A DNA stretch of 64,000 nt from Megaustenia siamemsis (Eukaryota; Mollusca; Gastropoda; Stylommatophora; Ariophantidae), in assembly GCA_032433765.1 (NCBI GenBank), contig JAVIAB010000102.1, positions 13,762,414 through 13,826,413 of the forward strand, read 5' to 3'. Positions 1 through 11,180 of this stretch are shown piece after piece. The notes beneath the pieces were generated by a model. The model searched no databases, was not told the DNA's origin, and saw only the letters and a program-made list of their open reading frames with translations. The position numbers were made by a program, and so were the translations under genes. Within the stretch, counting starts at the first letter, position 1, and every line of letters begins with the position of its first letter.

Positions 1-5
1 AAGTA

Positions 6-256
6 ATTAAAGAGCCCCCGTCACACCAAGTCGTGCATAGGGAACATGGTGTTAGTGACCATAATTTTTACAGACCTTCGGCACATGATTTTTGGGGCAA
101 TGTGGTCGGTATTAAGCCCGTACCGCTTTACTTTCCAAGAAACAAATCCGGTACCCATTTAAGACTGGGTGAACCCGGAATCCGTCGGTCAGGATCGAAC
201 TCGACTTCTTGTCCTTTGTAGTCCAATTCACTAACCACTGAGATATCGCTGCTCCC
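6..256 (-). mobile_element. SINE-A copy 1, tRNA-derived SINE
   Basis: Read on the minus strand this is a tRNA-like head starting GGGAGC, followed by a roughly 180-bp body and an ACTTT-rich 3' end at the left edge. It aligns along its whole length with the copy at 8287-8547. The B box is recognisable but diverged, so this is an older copy. Family members share the tail words TAATACCGACCACATT and GTCACTAACACCAT. The window edge lies at its 3' end, so no flanking duplication can be tested. Confidence 0.85.
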
Positions 257-257
257 A

Positions 258-357
258 TCTTTTTTCATTGCTTCCCTCTATGTTTTCGTCCCTCAATTTT
301 CCCAGTTGTTACAATATATTCCAGCTGTTCCCTTCTCATTACGCGGCCAACAAAGAT
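258..357 (-). mobile_element. RT-beta LINE internal fragment
   Basis: This 100-bp fragment matches the RT-beta segment that encodes the EQLEYIVTTGKIEGRRD stretch on the minus strand, as in the copies at 15168-15515 and 33459-33945. It lacks the 3' tail. It lies between SINE-A and a repeat G fragment and is a non-coding remnant. Confidence 0.75.
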
Positions 358-359
358 AA

Positions 360-560
360 TTATAGAGACTTATAGCTCACTGATTGAGACAGGAAACAAT
401 GAGCCAGATCTGGCCAATTTTCAATTCTACATCTCCGTGTTTGGATTGGAAACAGACTAACCAGTCTTGCCCATGAAGAGTAGGGTCGAACCGGGACGGA
501 CTCCGGTGCCTAAATTATGCCTTTATGAAGTCGGATGTATTGGGCAGGACGGCACAGATA
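360..560 (-). repeat. Repeat G fragment (uninterrupted reference copy)
   Basis: On the minus strand it shares words such as ACATCCGACTTCA and AGACTGGTTAGTCTGTTT with the copies at 21505-22065, 39424-39537 plus 46360-46550, and 54195-54560. This copy is useful because it is continuous where the 21.5 kb copy carries a LINE insertion, so it serves as the empty site. The family's class is not clear: it is dispersed and moderately long, with no coding frame I recognise. Confidence 0.7.
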
Positions 561-611
561 TCATGATTTACTGTAAACCGTTTCGTTGCAGTCAGGGCAC
601 GGTAAATAGTC

Positions 612-697
612 AACAACATAATTGATGCGACGCGCTGAGAACAGCGTATTGTGGAAGGACATAATCGCCTACGCCAACTGGTATGGCACATGATACT
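612..697 (+). mobile_element. RT-alpha LINE 3' terminal fragment
   Basis: The end encodes a degenerate version of the family C-terminus, W-K-D-I-I-A-Y-A-N-W-Y-G-T-stop, matching the ends at 22931 and 33957. It is a short 5'-truncated remnant. The TGA stop is followed by only a vestigial tail. Confidence 0.7.
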
Positions 698-776
698 GAG
701 ACGTTAGACTTCACACAGAATTCGCGGGGTATCTCAGCATAATTTTGGAGACAATCTCAATTGCAAAAATCGATAA

Positions 777-1556
777 GTCTGTCTATCTGTCTGCATGCCT
801 GCCTGTCTGTCTGTCCGTGCGTCCATCCATCCGTCTGTCTGTCTGTTTGTTCGTCCGCCATTCCGCCCGTCCGTCTGTCCGTCCGTCTCTCTGTCTGTCT
901 GTCCGTCTGTCTGTCTGTCCGTGCGTCCGTCCATCTGTCTGTCTGTCCGTCCGTCCGTCTGTCTCTTTGTCCGTCCATCCATCCGTCTATCTGTCTGTCC
1001 GTGCGTCCGTCCGTCTGTCTGTCTGTTTGTCCGTCTATCCATCCGTCTGTCTGTCTGTCCGTGCATCCGTCCGTCTGTCTGTCTGTTTGTCTGTCCGTCC
1101 CTCCGTCTGTCTGTCCGTGCATCCGTCCGTCCGTCTGTCTGTCCGTCCGTCCATCTATCTGTCTGTCTGTGAATCCGTCCGTCCGTCTGTCCGTCCGTCC
1201 GTCTGTCTGTCTGTCTCTCTGTCTGTCTCTCCGTCCGTCCGTCTCTCTGTCTGTCTGTCTGTCCGTCCGTCTGTCCGTCCGTCCGTCTGTCTGTCTGTCT
1301 GTCTCTCTGTCTGTCCGTCTTTCGACTGTCTCTCTGTCTGTCTGTCTCTCTGTCTGTCTGTCTATCTCTGTCTGTCTATCTCTGTCTGTCTGTCTCTCTG
1401 TCTGCCTGTCCTTCTGTCTGTCTATTGTCCTTTCTAGCTGAAAACGCACGTAGAGCATACACTTGAAACTCTTGTGTCCGACCATCTGTCTCTCTGTCTG
1501 TCTTTCTCTCTGTCTGTTTATCTGCCTGTCTGTCTATCTGTCTGTCTATTGTCCCA
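777..1556. repeat. (CTGT/CCGT)n tetranucleotide array
   Basis: Almost uninterrupted GTCT/GTCC tetranucleotides run from 777 to 1430 and resume at 1484-1556 after a 50-bp non-repetitive gap. Long frames open on both strands (Ser-Val-Cys-Leu or Thr-Asp-Arg-Gln repeats) because the 12-bp register contains no stop. I do not consider them genes. The right edge runs directly into the 3' end of an RT-eta LINE, so the array may be an expanded LINE tail. Confidence 0.9.
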
Positions 1557-2125
1557 TGGAGCGTCATTCCACTCTGTCTCTTGCTTTGATGGTGCAGATT
1601 GTCATAGGTTGACTTGCCCATCTTTTGATGTTACTTTCCATGTTAGTCTTGGTCTGCCTCTGCCTCTTTTACCTTGTATTTTCCCCTCTAACATTACTTT
1701 TATTAGTCTGTTGTTCCTTTTAACATGCTCCCAAAATTGAATTGTCTTCTTCTAATTGTGTTTAGTAGTTCTCTTTTTATTTTTAGCTGTTTTAAGACTT
1801 CATCGTTTATTTTCTTTCCCCCCCCCCCCCCCATCAAATTCTACCTATTCTTCTATAAATCCACATTTCAAAGGCTTCAATTTTCTGTTCTGTTTTCTTG
1901 TCTAATGTCCATGTTTCTGCACCATTCAGGAATATTGAGAAGATGTAACATTTTGCTATTCTTAGTTTTAGCCCTGATGTTTTGTTATTTCTCTTATTTA
2001 TGCCGTAGTCTTGAATTTATTCTATCGTATACAAAGCATTTTCTCTACGCATTGGTTTTCAAATGCATTCATCTTATTTTGCAATTTCTTTACTTGTTTT
2101 GCAGCTCCCGCATGCATAAATAATG
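1557..2125 (-). mobile_element. RT-eta LINE, C-terminal fragment, degenerate
   Basis: The minus strand reads, with several frameshifts, through the RT-eta C-terminal motifs: LKTAKNKKRTTKHN, then a VKRNNRLIKV.LEGKIQGKRGRGRPRLT stretch, then QSAPSKQETEWNDAPW. These match the copies at 23655-23990, 28986-29349 and 53277-53745. Known non-LTR RT proteins end in this type of Arg/Gly/Pro-rich connection region. A run of 14 C at 1819-1832 interrupts the frame. It is a dead copy. Confidence 0.8.
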
Positions 2126-2760
2126 TCCGATAATACATTTACCTTGAAAAGCCTGATCTTTGCTTTTGTGCTTAGTAATGTTGATTTCTATAAAATAAAT
2201 AAGAGCCCTAAAATCATGTCTCCAAATAAAGGCGCGACGGGGCTCTTTCTTTTCTCTAGTACTTCAAACATAACTTTTTTTTTTTTATCTTCTTGATAAA
2301 TGATACACATTTCGATGTTGCTCAAAATAGAACATCTATCTCGGCTCTAATCTGTCTTTTTTAATTCCCACAATGCAAGACTGAGAACAAACTGCTATCG
2401 GCGTGAACAAGACTAGTCTTTGAGACTTCTTTCTCAGGTCTGTAGCTTATTCTTTGCTCATGCACATTATTTGATTCCATTTTAGTGCACATTTGTTGCT
2501 GTAATGTGTTTTGAAGATGTTGCTTTTGCTGAAATAATGTCAATATTTCTTTCTGGATCGAACTTTATTTGTTTCTTTATAGCTTCGAGGTACATAACAG
2601 TCACATAAATCAGACTTTCTTCTTTCCTTCAATAATAAAGTAAAAAATACTGGCGCAAATTGAAGGTTCGGGAATTTCACTGTCACGAATTGTTATCTCA
2701 ATAAGAGCTGCTAAAGGAAAATGCCTCTTTTATAGGTAGTGATCTCCTTACAGAAAGTTG
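2126..2760. other. AT-rich stretch without recognisable feature
   Basis: There is no frame with coding character, no tRNA-like box pair and no obvious repeat unit. A short poly-T run lies near 2277. Confidence 0.5.
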
Positions 2761-2761
2761 T

Positions 2762-3075
2762 TTTTTTCTTTCTAACATGTATTTGAATCTTGTTTTTCTT
2801 GTTTTTGTTTTCTTCGCGTTTTTCTTCTTGTTCTTCCCATTTTTATGTTTGTTGTTATTCTTCTCCTTTTTATCACCTCTTCTTTCTTCTTATCTTCTTC
2901 CTTCCTCTTCTTCTTCCGTCTAATTCTCTTCTTCTACTTCTTTTTTCTTCTCTCCTCCTCCTACTCATTCTTTTTTCTTTATCTTCTTCCCTCTTACTTC
3001 CTCTTCTTCATCTTCTATCCTCCTCCTAGTTCTTCGTTATCGTCTTCCTTCCTCTTATTCACTCCTTCACTCATT
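2762..3075. repeat. Polypyrimidine (TTCTTCTCC-type) tract
   Basis: About 310 bp of nearly pure C/T on the plus strand. Overlapping Phe/Leu/Ser-rich frames here are compositional artefacts. About 290 bp of unassigned sequence (3095-3385) follows with no recognisable feature. Confidence 0.85.
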
Positions 3076-3388
3076 AGCCAATAGCGAAAAAAAAAAACCA
3101 GTTAGTGTCTGATTCTCTTTGTAGAGCAAAAACAAAGTTTTTCCACTTTCTACGATCCGTGTCTATCCTTCGGCGCGTACTCTAAGTCTGACCCATCCTA
3201 CTCATCTCTATGTCATCTGTGTTCTACCAAGTTGTCCTTGATCAGCCTCTAATGTTCCTGAGCAAGAACGTTCCGGCAAGGAAACCTTCCACATGCGGTG
3301 GCAAATGTTCTATTCGATTTTTGTGATTTCTTCGTGGTTTTACTTCCGCCCGGTCACTGGGTAGTGAGTTTCAATGTCTAGTTCTATA

Positions 3389-3905
3389 GAACAATCATCA
3401 TCATCATCATCGTCATCGTCGTCGTCGTCGTCATCATCGTCATCATCATCATCATCATCATCATCAAGTACCGGGCCTGCTGGCGTAGGTGATCATGTCT
3501 CTCCATAACTTTCGATCTCGACAGTTATTTATCATTTCTGTTGTTGACCTTCTGCCGAGCCATTATCTTAAGCTGTCTGCTATTTTTTTCTCTTTGCTTC
3601 CCTCTATCTCTTTGTCCCTCAATTTTTCCAGTTGTTACAATATATCCCAGCTGTTCTCTTCTCATTACATGGCCAAAAAATGACGATTGATTCTTCCTAA
3701 TATTGGAAATTAGCTCTCTTTTTGATTTGACCTCTTTCAGAACGTTTTCATTACTCTTCTGAGCTGTCTATAGTATTCTCAATATTCTTCTGTAAAACCA
3801 CATTTCTACAGACTCCAGTGATTTTCTTGTCTGATGTCTTATTGTCCATGATTCAATTCATATGTTAAGACTGGCTCTACATAACATTTAAGAATTTATA
3901 GAATA
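3389..3905 (-). mobile_element. RT-beta LINE, 5'-truncated, with (TGA)n tail
   Basis: On the minus strand the element runs from about 3905 down to the family end ...RPGT-stop, where the stop codon is the first unit of a TGA/CGA trinucleotide tail at 3389-3466. Motifs match the RT-beta C-terminus (ESVEMWFYRRML, TAKKSNE, RREQLEY, STTEMIN). The left tail is longer than in other copies and contains GTC interruptions. Confidence 0.85.
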
Positions 3906-4182
3906 ATGGCACACACAAAAACAGGAAGTCCCGTGTTCACTTTGCGCGTTGTTGCCAGTAGAGAAAAACCATGTAGACCGTTGTTGTGTCAAAACCTGAT
4001 AAGCAGTTTAAAATCTTAATTCCAACTAATAGCAAGGAAAAATATCCTATCTGAAAAGATAATGTAATAGCAGCAGTTAACTCCCTTAATAAGGGGACAG
4101 CAGAAGGTTTCGACAACATAGCAGCTGGACATAGACAAGGAAAAGGCGAGCACGTGACCAATACTATAACACTTTTTTTTTC

Positions 4183-4745
4183 TTTCCTTCCACATGTGCC
4201 TTCTAGCGTACCTAACAAATATCTTCATCTTCCCCTTCTTTTCCTCCACATGTGATTTCTAGCGTACCTAACAAATATCTTCATCACCTTCTTCCTCTTT
4301 CCCTCCACATGTGATTTCTAGCGTACCTAACAAATATCTTCATCTTCCCCTTCTTTTCCTCCACATGTGATTTCTAGCGTACCTAACAAATATCTTCATC
4401 ATCTTCTTCTTCTTTTCCTCCACATGTGCTTTCTAGCGTACCTAACAAATATCTTCATCATCTTCCCCTTCTTTTCCTCCACATGTGATTTCTAACGTAC
4501 CTAACAAATATCTTCATCATCTTCCCCTTCTTTTCCTCCACATGTGATTTCTAACGTACCTAACAAATATCTTCATCATCTTCCCTTCTTTTCCTCCACA
4601 TGTGATTTCTAACGTACCTAACAAATATCTTCATCATCTTCCCCTTCTTTTCCTCCACATGTGATTTCTAACGTACCTAACAAATATCTTCATCATCTTC
4701 TTCTTCTTTCCTTCCACATTAATCTTCTAGCGTATCTAACACATA
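4183..4745. repeat. 56/59-bp minisatellite, about 9-10 units
   Basis: The words CACATGTG and CTAACAAATATCTTCATC recur every 56 or 59 bp (4191, 4247, 4306, 4362, 4421, 4480 and on). The two lengths differ by one ATC triplet, so units vary by short-motif slippage. No relation to a LINE or SINE was recognised. Confidence 0.9.
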
Positions 4746-4749
4746 TCTG

Positions 4750-4769
4750 CAATAATAATAATAATAATA

Positions 4770-4820
<51 letters not shown>
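4750..4820. repeat. (AAT)n followed by (GA)n microsatellites
   Basis: Six AAT triplets, then about 45 bp of GA dinucleotides, sit between the minisatellite and SINE-C. Confidence 0.9.
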
Positions 4821-4824
<4 letters not shown>

Positions 4825-4867
4825 AGGACAACATCAGGAAATATACAGAATTAACCTTCGTCACGGG

Positions 4868-5135
4868 GGAGGGTGGGAAAGAGGGGGGCTAGGCTGGTTT
4901 AGAGATAAGACGCCGGCCTCTGGACAAGAAACGCTCTGGTTTGATTCCCATCACAGGCGGTGGGAAATTAAAATGAATATAATAATATGGAATCCATGAC
5001 TCTACCCACCCCCTGATCTATGGTGTCTAGCTCTCTCAGAAAAACGGCGAAAAACAAGAGGTCCCGTGTGCATTCTGCGCACGTTAAAGAACCCATGACA
5101 GTTGGAAATCGAAAAGAATAGGCCAGAAATGGTTG
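4868..5135 (+). mobile_element. SINE-C copy 1, tRNA-derived SINE
   Basis: The tRNA-like head contains the B-box-like word TGGTTTGATTCCC at about 4938 and ends in a body with TCCCGTGTGCATTCTGCGC and AGAATAGGCCAGAAATG. The copy at 49337-49580 shares the body words. B box and CG-rich body support a Pol III-transcribed origin; the A box is degenerate. Its 3' end passes without a break into the 52-bp satellite. Confidence 0.75.
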
Positions 5136-5136
5136 C

Positions 5137-7560
5137 AGAGCCCTGTATAGACAGCTTTCTATTATCTTCTTAAGATTAGATCTACTACAGAGCCCTGTAT
5201 AGACAGCTTTCTATTATCTTCTTAAGATTAGATCTACTACAGAGCCCTGTATAGACAGCTTTCTATTATCTTCTTATGATTAGATCTACTACAGAGCCCT
5301 GTATAGACAGCATTCGATTATCTTCTTATGATTAGATCTACTACAGAGCCCTGTATAGACAGCTTTCTATTATCTTCTTATGATTAGATCTACTACAGAG
5401 CCCTGTATAGACAGCTTTCTATTATCTTCTTATGATTAGATCTACTACAGAGCCCTGTATAGACAGCTTTCTATTATCTTCTTAAGATTAGATCTACTAC
5501 AGAGCCCTGTATAGACAGCTTTCTATTATCTTCTTAAGATTAGATCTACTACAGAGCCCTGTATAGACAGCTTTCTATTATCTTCTTATGATTAGATCTA
5601 CTACAGAGCCCTGTATAGACAGCTTTCTATTATCTTCTTAAGATTAAATCTACTACAGAGCCCTGTATAGACAGCTTTCTATTATCTTCTTATGATTAGA
5701 TCTACTACAGAGCCCTGTATAGACAGCTTTCTATTATCTTCTTATGATTAGATCTACTACAGAGCCCTGTATAGACAGCATTCTATTATCTTCTTATGAT
5801 TAGATCTACTACAGAGCCCTGTATAGACAGCTTTCTATTATCTTCTTATGATTAGATCTACTACAGAGCCCTGTATAGACAGCTTTCTATTATCTTCTTA
5901 AGATTAGATCTACTACAGAGCCCTGTATAGACAGCTTTCTATTATCTTCTTAAGATTAGATCTACTACAGAGCCGTGTATAGACAGCTTTCTATTATATT
6001 CTTATGATTAGATCTACTACAGAGCCCTGTATAGACAGCTTTCTATTATCTTCTTATGATTAGATCTACTACAGAGCCCTGTATAGACAACTTTCTATTA
6101 TCTTCTTATGATTAGATCTACTACAGAGCCCTGTATAGACAGCTTTCTATTATCTTCTTATGATTAGATCTACTACAGAGCCCTGTATAGACAGCTTTCT
6201 ATTATCTTCTTATGATTAGATCTACTACAGAGCCCTGTATAGACAGCTTTCTATTATCTTCTTATGATTAGATCTACTACACAGCCCTGTATATACAGCT
6301 TTCTATTGTCTTCTTAAGATTAGATCTACTACAGAGCCCTGTATAGACAGCTTTCTATTATCTTCTTATGATTAGATCTACTACAGAGCCCTGTATAGAC
6401 AGCTTTCTATTATCTTCTTATGATTAGATCTACTACAGAGCCCTGTATAGACAGCTTTCTATTATCTTCTTATGATTAGATCTACTACAGAGCCCTGTAT
6501 AGACAGCTTTTTATTATCTTCTTATGATTAGATCTACTACAGAGCCCTGTATAGACAGCTTTCTATTATCTTCTTAAGATTAGATCTACTACAGAGCCCT
6601 GTATAGACAGCATTCTATTATCTTCTTATGATTAGATCTACTACAGAACCCTGTATAGACAGCATTCTATTATCTTCTTATGATTAGATCTACTACAGAA
6701 CCCTGTATAGACAGCTTTCTATTATCTTCTTATGATTAGATCTACTACAGAGCCCTGTATAGACAGCTTTCTATTATCTTCTTATGATTAGATCTACTAC
6801 AGAGCCCTGTATAGACAGCTTTCTATTATCTTCTTAAGATTAGATCTACTACAGAGCCCTGTATAGACAGCATTCTATTATCTTCTTATGATTAGATCTA
6901 CTACAGAACCCTGTATAGACAGCATTCTATTATCTTCTTATGATTAGATCTACTACAGAACCCTGTATAGACAGCTTTCTATTATCTTCTTATGATTAGA
7001 TCTACTACAGAGCCCTGTATAGACAGCTTTCTATTATCTTCTTATGATTAGATCTACTACAGAGCCCTGTATAGACAGCTTTCTATTATCTTCTTATGAT
7101 TAGATCTACTACAGAGCCCTGTATAGACAGCTTTCTATTATCTTCTTATGATTAGATCTACTACAGAGCCCTGTATAGACAGCTTTCTATTATCTTCTTA
7201 TGATTAGATCTACTACAGAGCCCTGTATAGACAGCTTTCTATTATCTTCTTATGATTAGATCTACTGCAGAGCCCTGTATAGATAGCTTTCTATTATCTT
7301 CTTATGATTAGATCTACTGCAGAGCCCTGTATAGACAACTTTCTAGTACCTTCTGACGATTAGATCTATTTCAAAACTCTGTATATACAGCTTTATATAT
7401 CTACTGACGATTAGTTCTATTACAGAGCTCTATGTAGCTAACTTTCATCATCAACTAACGATTAGATCTATTGCAGAGCTCTATATAACTAACTTCCATC
7501 ATCATCTAACAATTAGATCTATTGCAGAGCTCTGTATAGGCAGTTGTCTATCAACTTCTG
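5137..7560. repeat. 52-bp satellite array, about 42 units
   Basis: The unit AGAGCCCTGTATAGACAGC... with core TTAGATCTACTAC repeats every 52 bp from 5137 (next at 5189). Central units are nearly identical and differ mainly at TTATGAT versus TTAAGAT and CTTTCT versus CATTCT. The last four or five units (7330-7560) are strongly diverged, as expected for an array edge. A block near 6590-6710 recurs near 6830-6960, showing a multi-unit duplication. Confidence 0.95.
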
Positions 7561-7595
7561 ACAGATGAGATCTATTTGCGATAAATCTTATAGAA

Positions 7596-7800
7596 AGTAA
7601 AGTAAAGAGCCCCCGTCAAGCCAGGTGGCGTATGGTGTTAGTGACCATAAATTTTACAGACCTTCGGCACATGATTGTTTGGGTAATGTGGTCGGTATTA
7701 CGCCCGTGCGGCTTTACTTTCCCAGAAAAATATCCGGTACCCATTAAAGGCTGGGTGAAACGGAAACCGTCGGTTGGGATCGAACCCTACCTCTGTCCTA
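7596..7800 (-). mobile_element. SINE-A copy 2, 5'-truncated
   Basis: Minus-strand SINE-A body and B box (GGGATCGAACCCTAC on the plus strand near 7777). The first part of the head, including the A box, is missing. The gap from the satellite edge to here holds no other feature. Confidence 0.85.
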
Positions 7801-7954
7801 TCTTTATAGAAAGCTTCATATTATCTATGGCAATAGAAAGTTCCTATTTATCAGTTGCTATTTATGTTTGATAAATAGCATTTTCATACCAACTTTGTGC
7901 TATGAAAGTCAAACATAGACCCTTTCTAAATCACATTTAAGAATAATCAATACA

Positions 7955-8600
7955 TGTAATGCGATGCATGAGGAAAGTAACAAACAACACAAGAAGAGAT
8001 AGAATACCAAATGAAACCATCAGAAAAATGGTAGGAACAAAACCCTGCCAGGAATATATAGAACAACAACAACTTAAATGGTTTGGCCACCTGGTCAGAA
8101 TGAATCCTCACCAATCACCATCAAAGGCGTTCTTCTCGAGAATGCATGGAAAAATACCAAGAGGAAGACCCAGAAGAAAATGGATAGATGCAGTGACAGA
8201 GACATGTAACAACAAAGGAAAATCACTAATTCAGATAGTTCGAGCAGCTCAAGAACGACAAATGTTATAACCACGACACCTTTTCAGGGAGCCGCGATAG
8301 CTCAGTGGTTAGTGAACTGGACTACAAAGGACAAGGGGTAGGGTTCGATCCCAATCGACGGCTTCCGGGTTCACCCAGCCTTAAATGGGTACCGGATTTT
8401 TTTCTGGGAAAGTAAAGCAGTACGGGCGTAATACCGACCACATTACCCCAAAAATCACGTGCTGAAGGTCTGTAAAATATAGGGTCACTAACACCATATT
8501 TCCCTATACGCCACTTGGCGTGACAGGGGTACTTTACTTTACTTTTTACGACACCTTTTCGGTACCAGTGAGAAAGATAAAAGAAGAAAGAAGAATAGAA
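7955..8600 (+). mobile_element. RT-epsilon LINE C-terminus, interrupted by SINE-A
   Basis: A frame from about 7959 to 8270 encodes the end of a non-LTR reverse transcriptase protein: DRIPNETIRKMVGTKPCQEY, QQQLKWFGHLVRM, then the basic PRGRPRRKWIDAVTE segment and a short tail ending QERQML. In known LINEs the KWFGH..R segment and the RGRPR..W segment are C-terminal to the RT domain; the catalytic domain is not present. The same segment occurs at 14121-14515. The 3' flank is split by the SINE-A at 8287-8547. Confidence 0.8.
8287..8547 (+). mobile_element. SINE-A copy 3, full length, with 13-bp TSD
   Basis: This is the best SINE-A copy. The head GGGAGCCGCGATAGCTCAGT contains an A box (TAGCTCAGTGG) and a B box (GGTTCGATCCC) at tRNA-like spacing, followed by a body and an ACTTTACTTT tail. 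It is flanked by the perfect 13-bp repeat ACGACACCTTTTC at 8273-8285 and 8548-8560. The related locus at 14467-14485 lacks the SINE and shows the uninterrupted target. Short TSDs of this type indicate LINE-assisted retroposition. Confidence 0.95.
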
Positions 8601-8609
8601 AGTTAAAAC

Positions 8610-8985
8610 CTAAACTTTGTTATTAAGCGGTTGATTGTCATTTGTTGTGCACCTTTTTTTAATTTTATATATATTTTTGTTTGGACTTCTGAGCTTCCTT
8701 GCATCCCCACAGTCGTTTGATATTTGAAACTATTTACTCGGTTCAGCTTTTGTCAATTGATACCAATACCAGCTGTTGTATCTGTTTTATATGTTGTAAA
8801 AATAGTTATTATTCTGTAAACCGAATACTGAAATGAAATTATGGGATGGTAGGATGGAACAGTTTATGGTAGTGGTAATGGATATGTTGAGTGGCGAAAC
8901 GTTTTGTGGAAGACCTTATGTTTATAACAAAATGTGAGGCTGGGACTTTATGTGACATTTCATAGCGGCTGAGAGAGGAAGGTGT
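8610..8985. other. No recognisable feature
   Basis: Unassigned AT-rich DNA between the RT-epsilon remnant and the polypurine tract. Confidence 0.5.
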
Positions 8986-8989
8986 GTAA

Positions 8990-11180
8990 AAGGAGGACGA
9001 TAGAGACAGAGAAGAAGAAGAAACAGAGACAGAAGCAGAAGAAGAAGAAGAAGAACACGCAGAGGAAAAAGAGGAAAAGAAGCAGAGGATGAAGAGAAAG
9101 AAGAAGAGGAGAAAGAGAAAAAAGGAAAAGAGGGAGAGGAAGAAGAATAGGAGGAAGATGAAGAGGAAGAGGAAGAAAAGGAGGAAGAAGAAGAAGAGTA
9201 AGAGAAAGAAGAAGAGAAAGAAGAAAAAGAGGAAAAAGAAGAGAGAAAGAAAGAAGAAAGAAGAAGAAGAGGAAGAGGAAGAAGAGTAAGAGAAAGAAGA
9301 GGAGAAGAAGATAAAGAGGAAAAGAAGAGGGAAAGAAAGAAGAAGAAGAGGAAGAGGAAGAAGAGTAAGAGAAAGAAGAAGAGAAGAAGAAAAAAAGAGG
9401 AAAAACGAAGAGGGAAAGAAAGAAGAAGAAGAAGAAGAAGAAGAAGAGGAGGAGGAAGAAGAAGATAAAAAGAAGAATAGGGGGAGAAAGAGGAAGAAGA
9501 GGAAGAACAGGAGGAGGAGAAGAGGAAGAAAAAAGAAAAGGAGGAGGAGGAGGAGGAAGATGAAAAAAATAAGAAGAGGAAGTTGCAGAAAATAAGAAGA
9601 AGAGGAAAAAGAACAAAAGAAAGAAAAAGGGGAAGAGAAAGAAGAAGAAGTGGAAGAGAAAGTAGAAGAAGAGGAAGAAGAAAAAGAGGAGGAGGAAGAT
9701 GAGTAGGATGAGGAGGAAGAAGAAGAAAAAGAAGAAGAAGATGAGGAGGAAGAGGAAGAAAATAGAGGAAGAGGAAGAAGAGAATGAAGAGAAAGAAGAG
9801 GAAGAAGAAGAAGAAGAGGAAGAAAAGAAGAGGAAGAAAAGAAAAGGAGAAAGAAAAAAATTAAGATGTTGAAGAGAAAGAGGAAGAGGAAGAACAGAAA
9901 GAGAAAGAAAATAAAGAGGAAGAAGAAGAAAAGGAAGAAGATGAAGAGGAGGAAGGTGAAGAAGAAGAAGAAGAGTAAATAGAAAAGGAAGAAGGTGAAG
10001 AAGAAGAAGACGTAGAGAAAGTAGAGGAAAAGGAAGATGAAGAGGAGGAAGGGAAGAGGAAGAAGAGGAAGTAGAAGACGACGAGGAAGAAGATGAGGAA
10101 GAAGAAGAGGCAGAGGAAGAAGAAATGGGGGAAGGTGAAGAAGAAGAGTTAGAGAAAGTAGAGGGAAAGGAGGATGAAGAGGAGGAAGAGAAAGAAAAAG
10201 AAGAAAAAGAGGAAGAAGAGGAAGCAGAAGAAGATGAGGAAGAAGAACAGGCAGAGGAAGAAGAAATGGGGGAAGGTGAAGAAGAAGAGTTAGAGAAAGT
10301 AGAGGGAAAGGAGGATGAAGAGGAGGAAGAGAAAGAAAAGAAGAAAAAGAGGAAGAAGAGGAAGCAGAAGAAGATGAGGAAGAAGAACAGGCAGAGGAAG
10401 AAGAGGAAGAAGATGAGGAAGAGGAAGAAGAAGAGGTGGAAGGTGAAGAAGAAGAGTTTGAGAAAGTAGAGGAGGAGGAATAAGAAGAGGAGTAAGAAGA
10501 GGAGGAAGAAGAGGAAGTAGAAGAAGTGTAAGAGTTAGAAGAAGAAGTAGAAGAAGAGTAAGACGACGAGGAGAAAGGGAAGAAGAAGAAGAAGAGGAAG
10601 ATAAAACAGAAGAAGAAGAGAAAAAAGAAGAAGAGAAAAAAGAAGAAGAAGAGGAAGAACAAAAACTAGAAGAAGTAGAACTAGAAGAAGAAGAGGAAGA
10701 GGAAGAAGAACATAAAGAAGAGGAAGAAGAAGTAGAACAAGAAGAACAAGAAGAACAAGAAGGAGAAGAAGAAGAAGAAGAAGAAGAAGGAGAAGAGGAA
10801 GAAGAAGAAGAAGGAGGGGAGGAAGAAGAAGAAGGTGAAGAGGAAGAAGAAGCAGCAAAGACAGACGCAGAGGAAGAGGAAGATTAAAGAGAGGGAAATT
10901 TAAGAGTTACTGTGAGAACGTAAGAAGAAAAAGCGTAGAAGAAGAAGGTAAAGAGGAAGGGCAAAACGAAGAAGAAAGAAGAAATAGAAAAAAAAATATA
11001 GTAGAAGAAAAAGAGGGAGAAAAGAAGAAAAGAATAGAGAGTATGAATAATACTAATAATAGATGAAGAAGAAAGGGGAGAAGAAGAAGTAAAAGCAGAA
11101 AGATAAGAAAAAAAAGGAGTGAATTAGAGAAAGAAGAATAGATTAGATTTTTTTAAAAGGAGAATAAGATGAAGAGGAGA
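8990..11180. repeat. 2.2-kb polypurine (GAA/GGA) tract
   Basis: Nearly all bases on the plus strand are A or G, with scattered T, in GAAGAA, GAGGAA and AAAGAA runs. A partial internal duplication is visible: the stretch at 10125-10240 recurs at 10264-10380. Glu/Lys/Arg-rich frames on plus and Phe/Leu/Ser-rich frames on minus are compositional and not genes. Confidence 0.95.

Noticed and set aside
745..1485. Long Ser/Val/Cys/Leu and Thr/Asp/Arg/Gln frames up to about 240 codons on both strands
   Set aside because: They are open only because the CTGT/CCGT repeat has no stop in that register; overlapping frames on both strands show the same.
8839..10858. A 607-codon Phe/Ser/Leu-rich minus-strand frame and several Glu/Lys-rich plus-strand frames
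   Set aside because: A product of polypurine composition; no domain, signal or non-repetitive segment, except a short non-repetitive end outside the tract.
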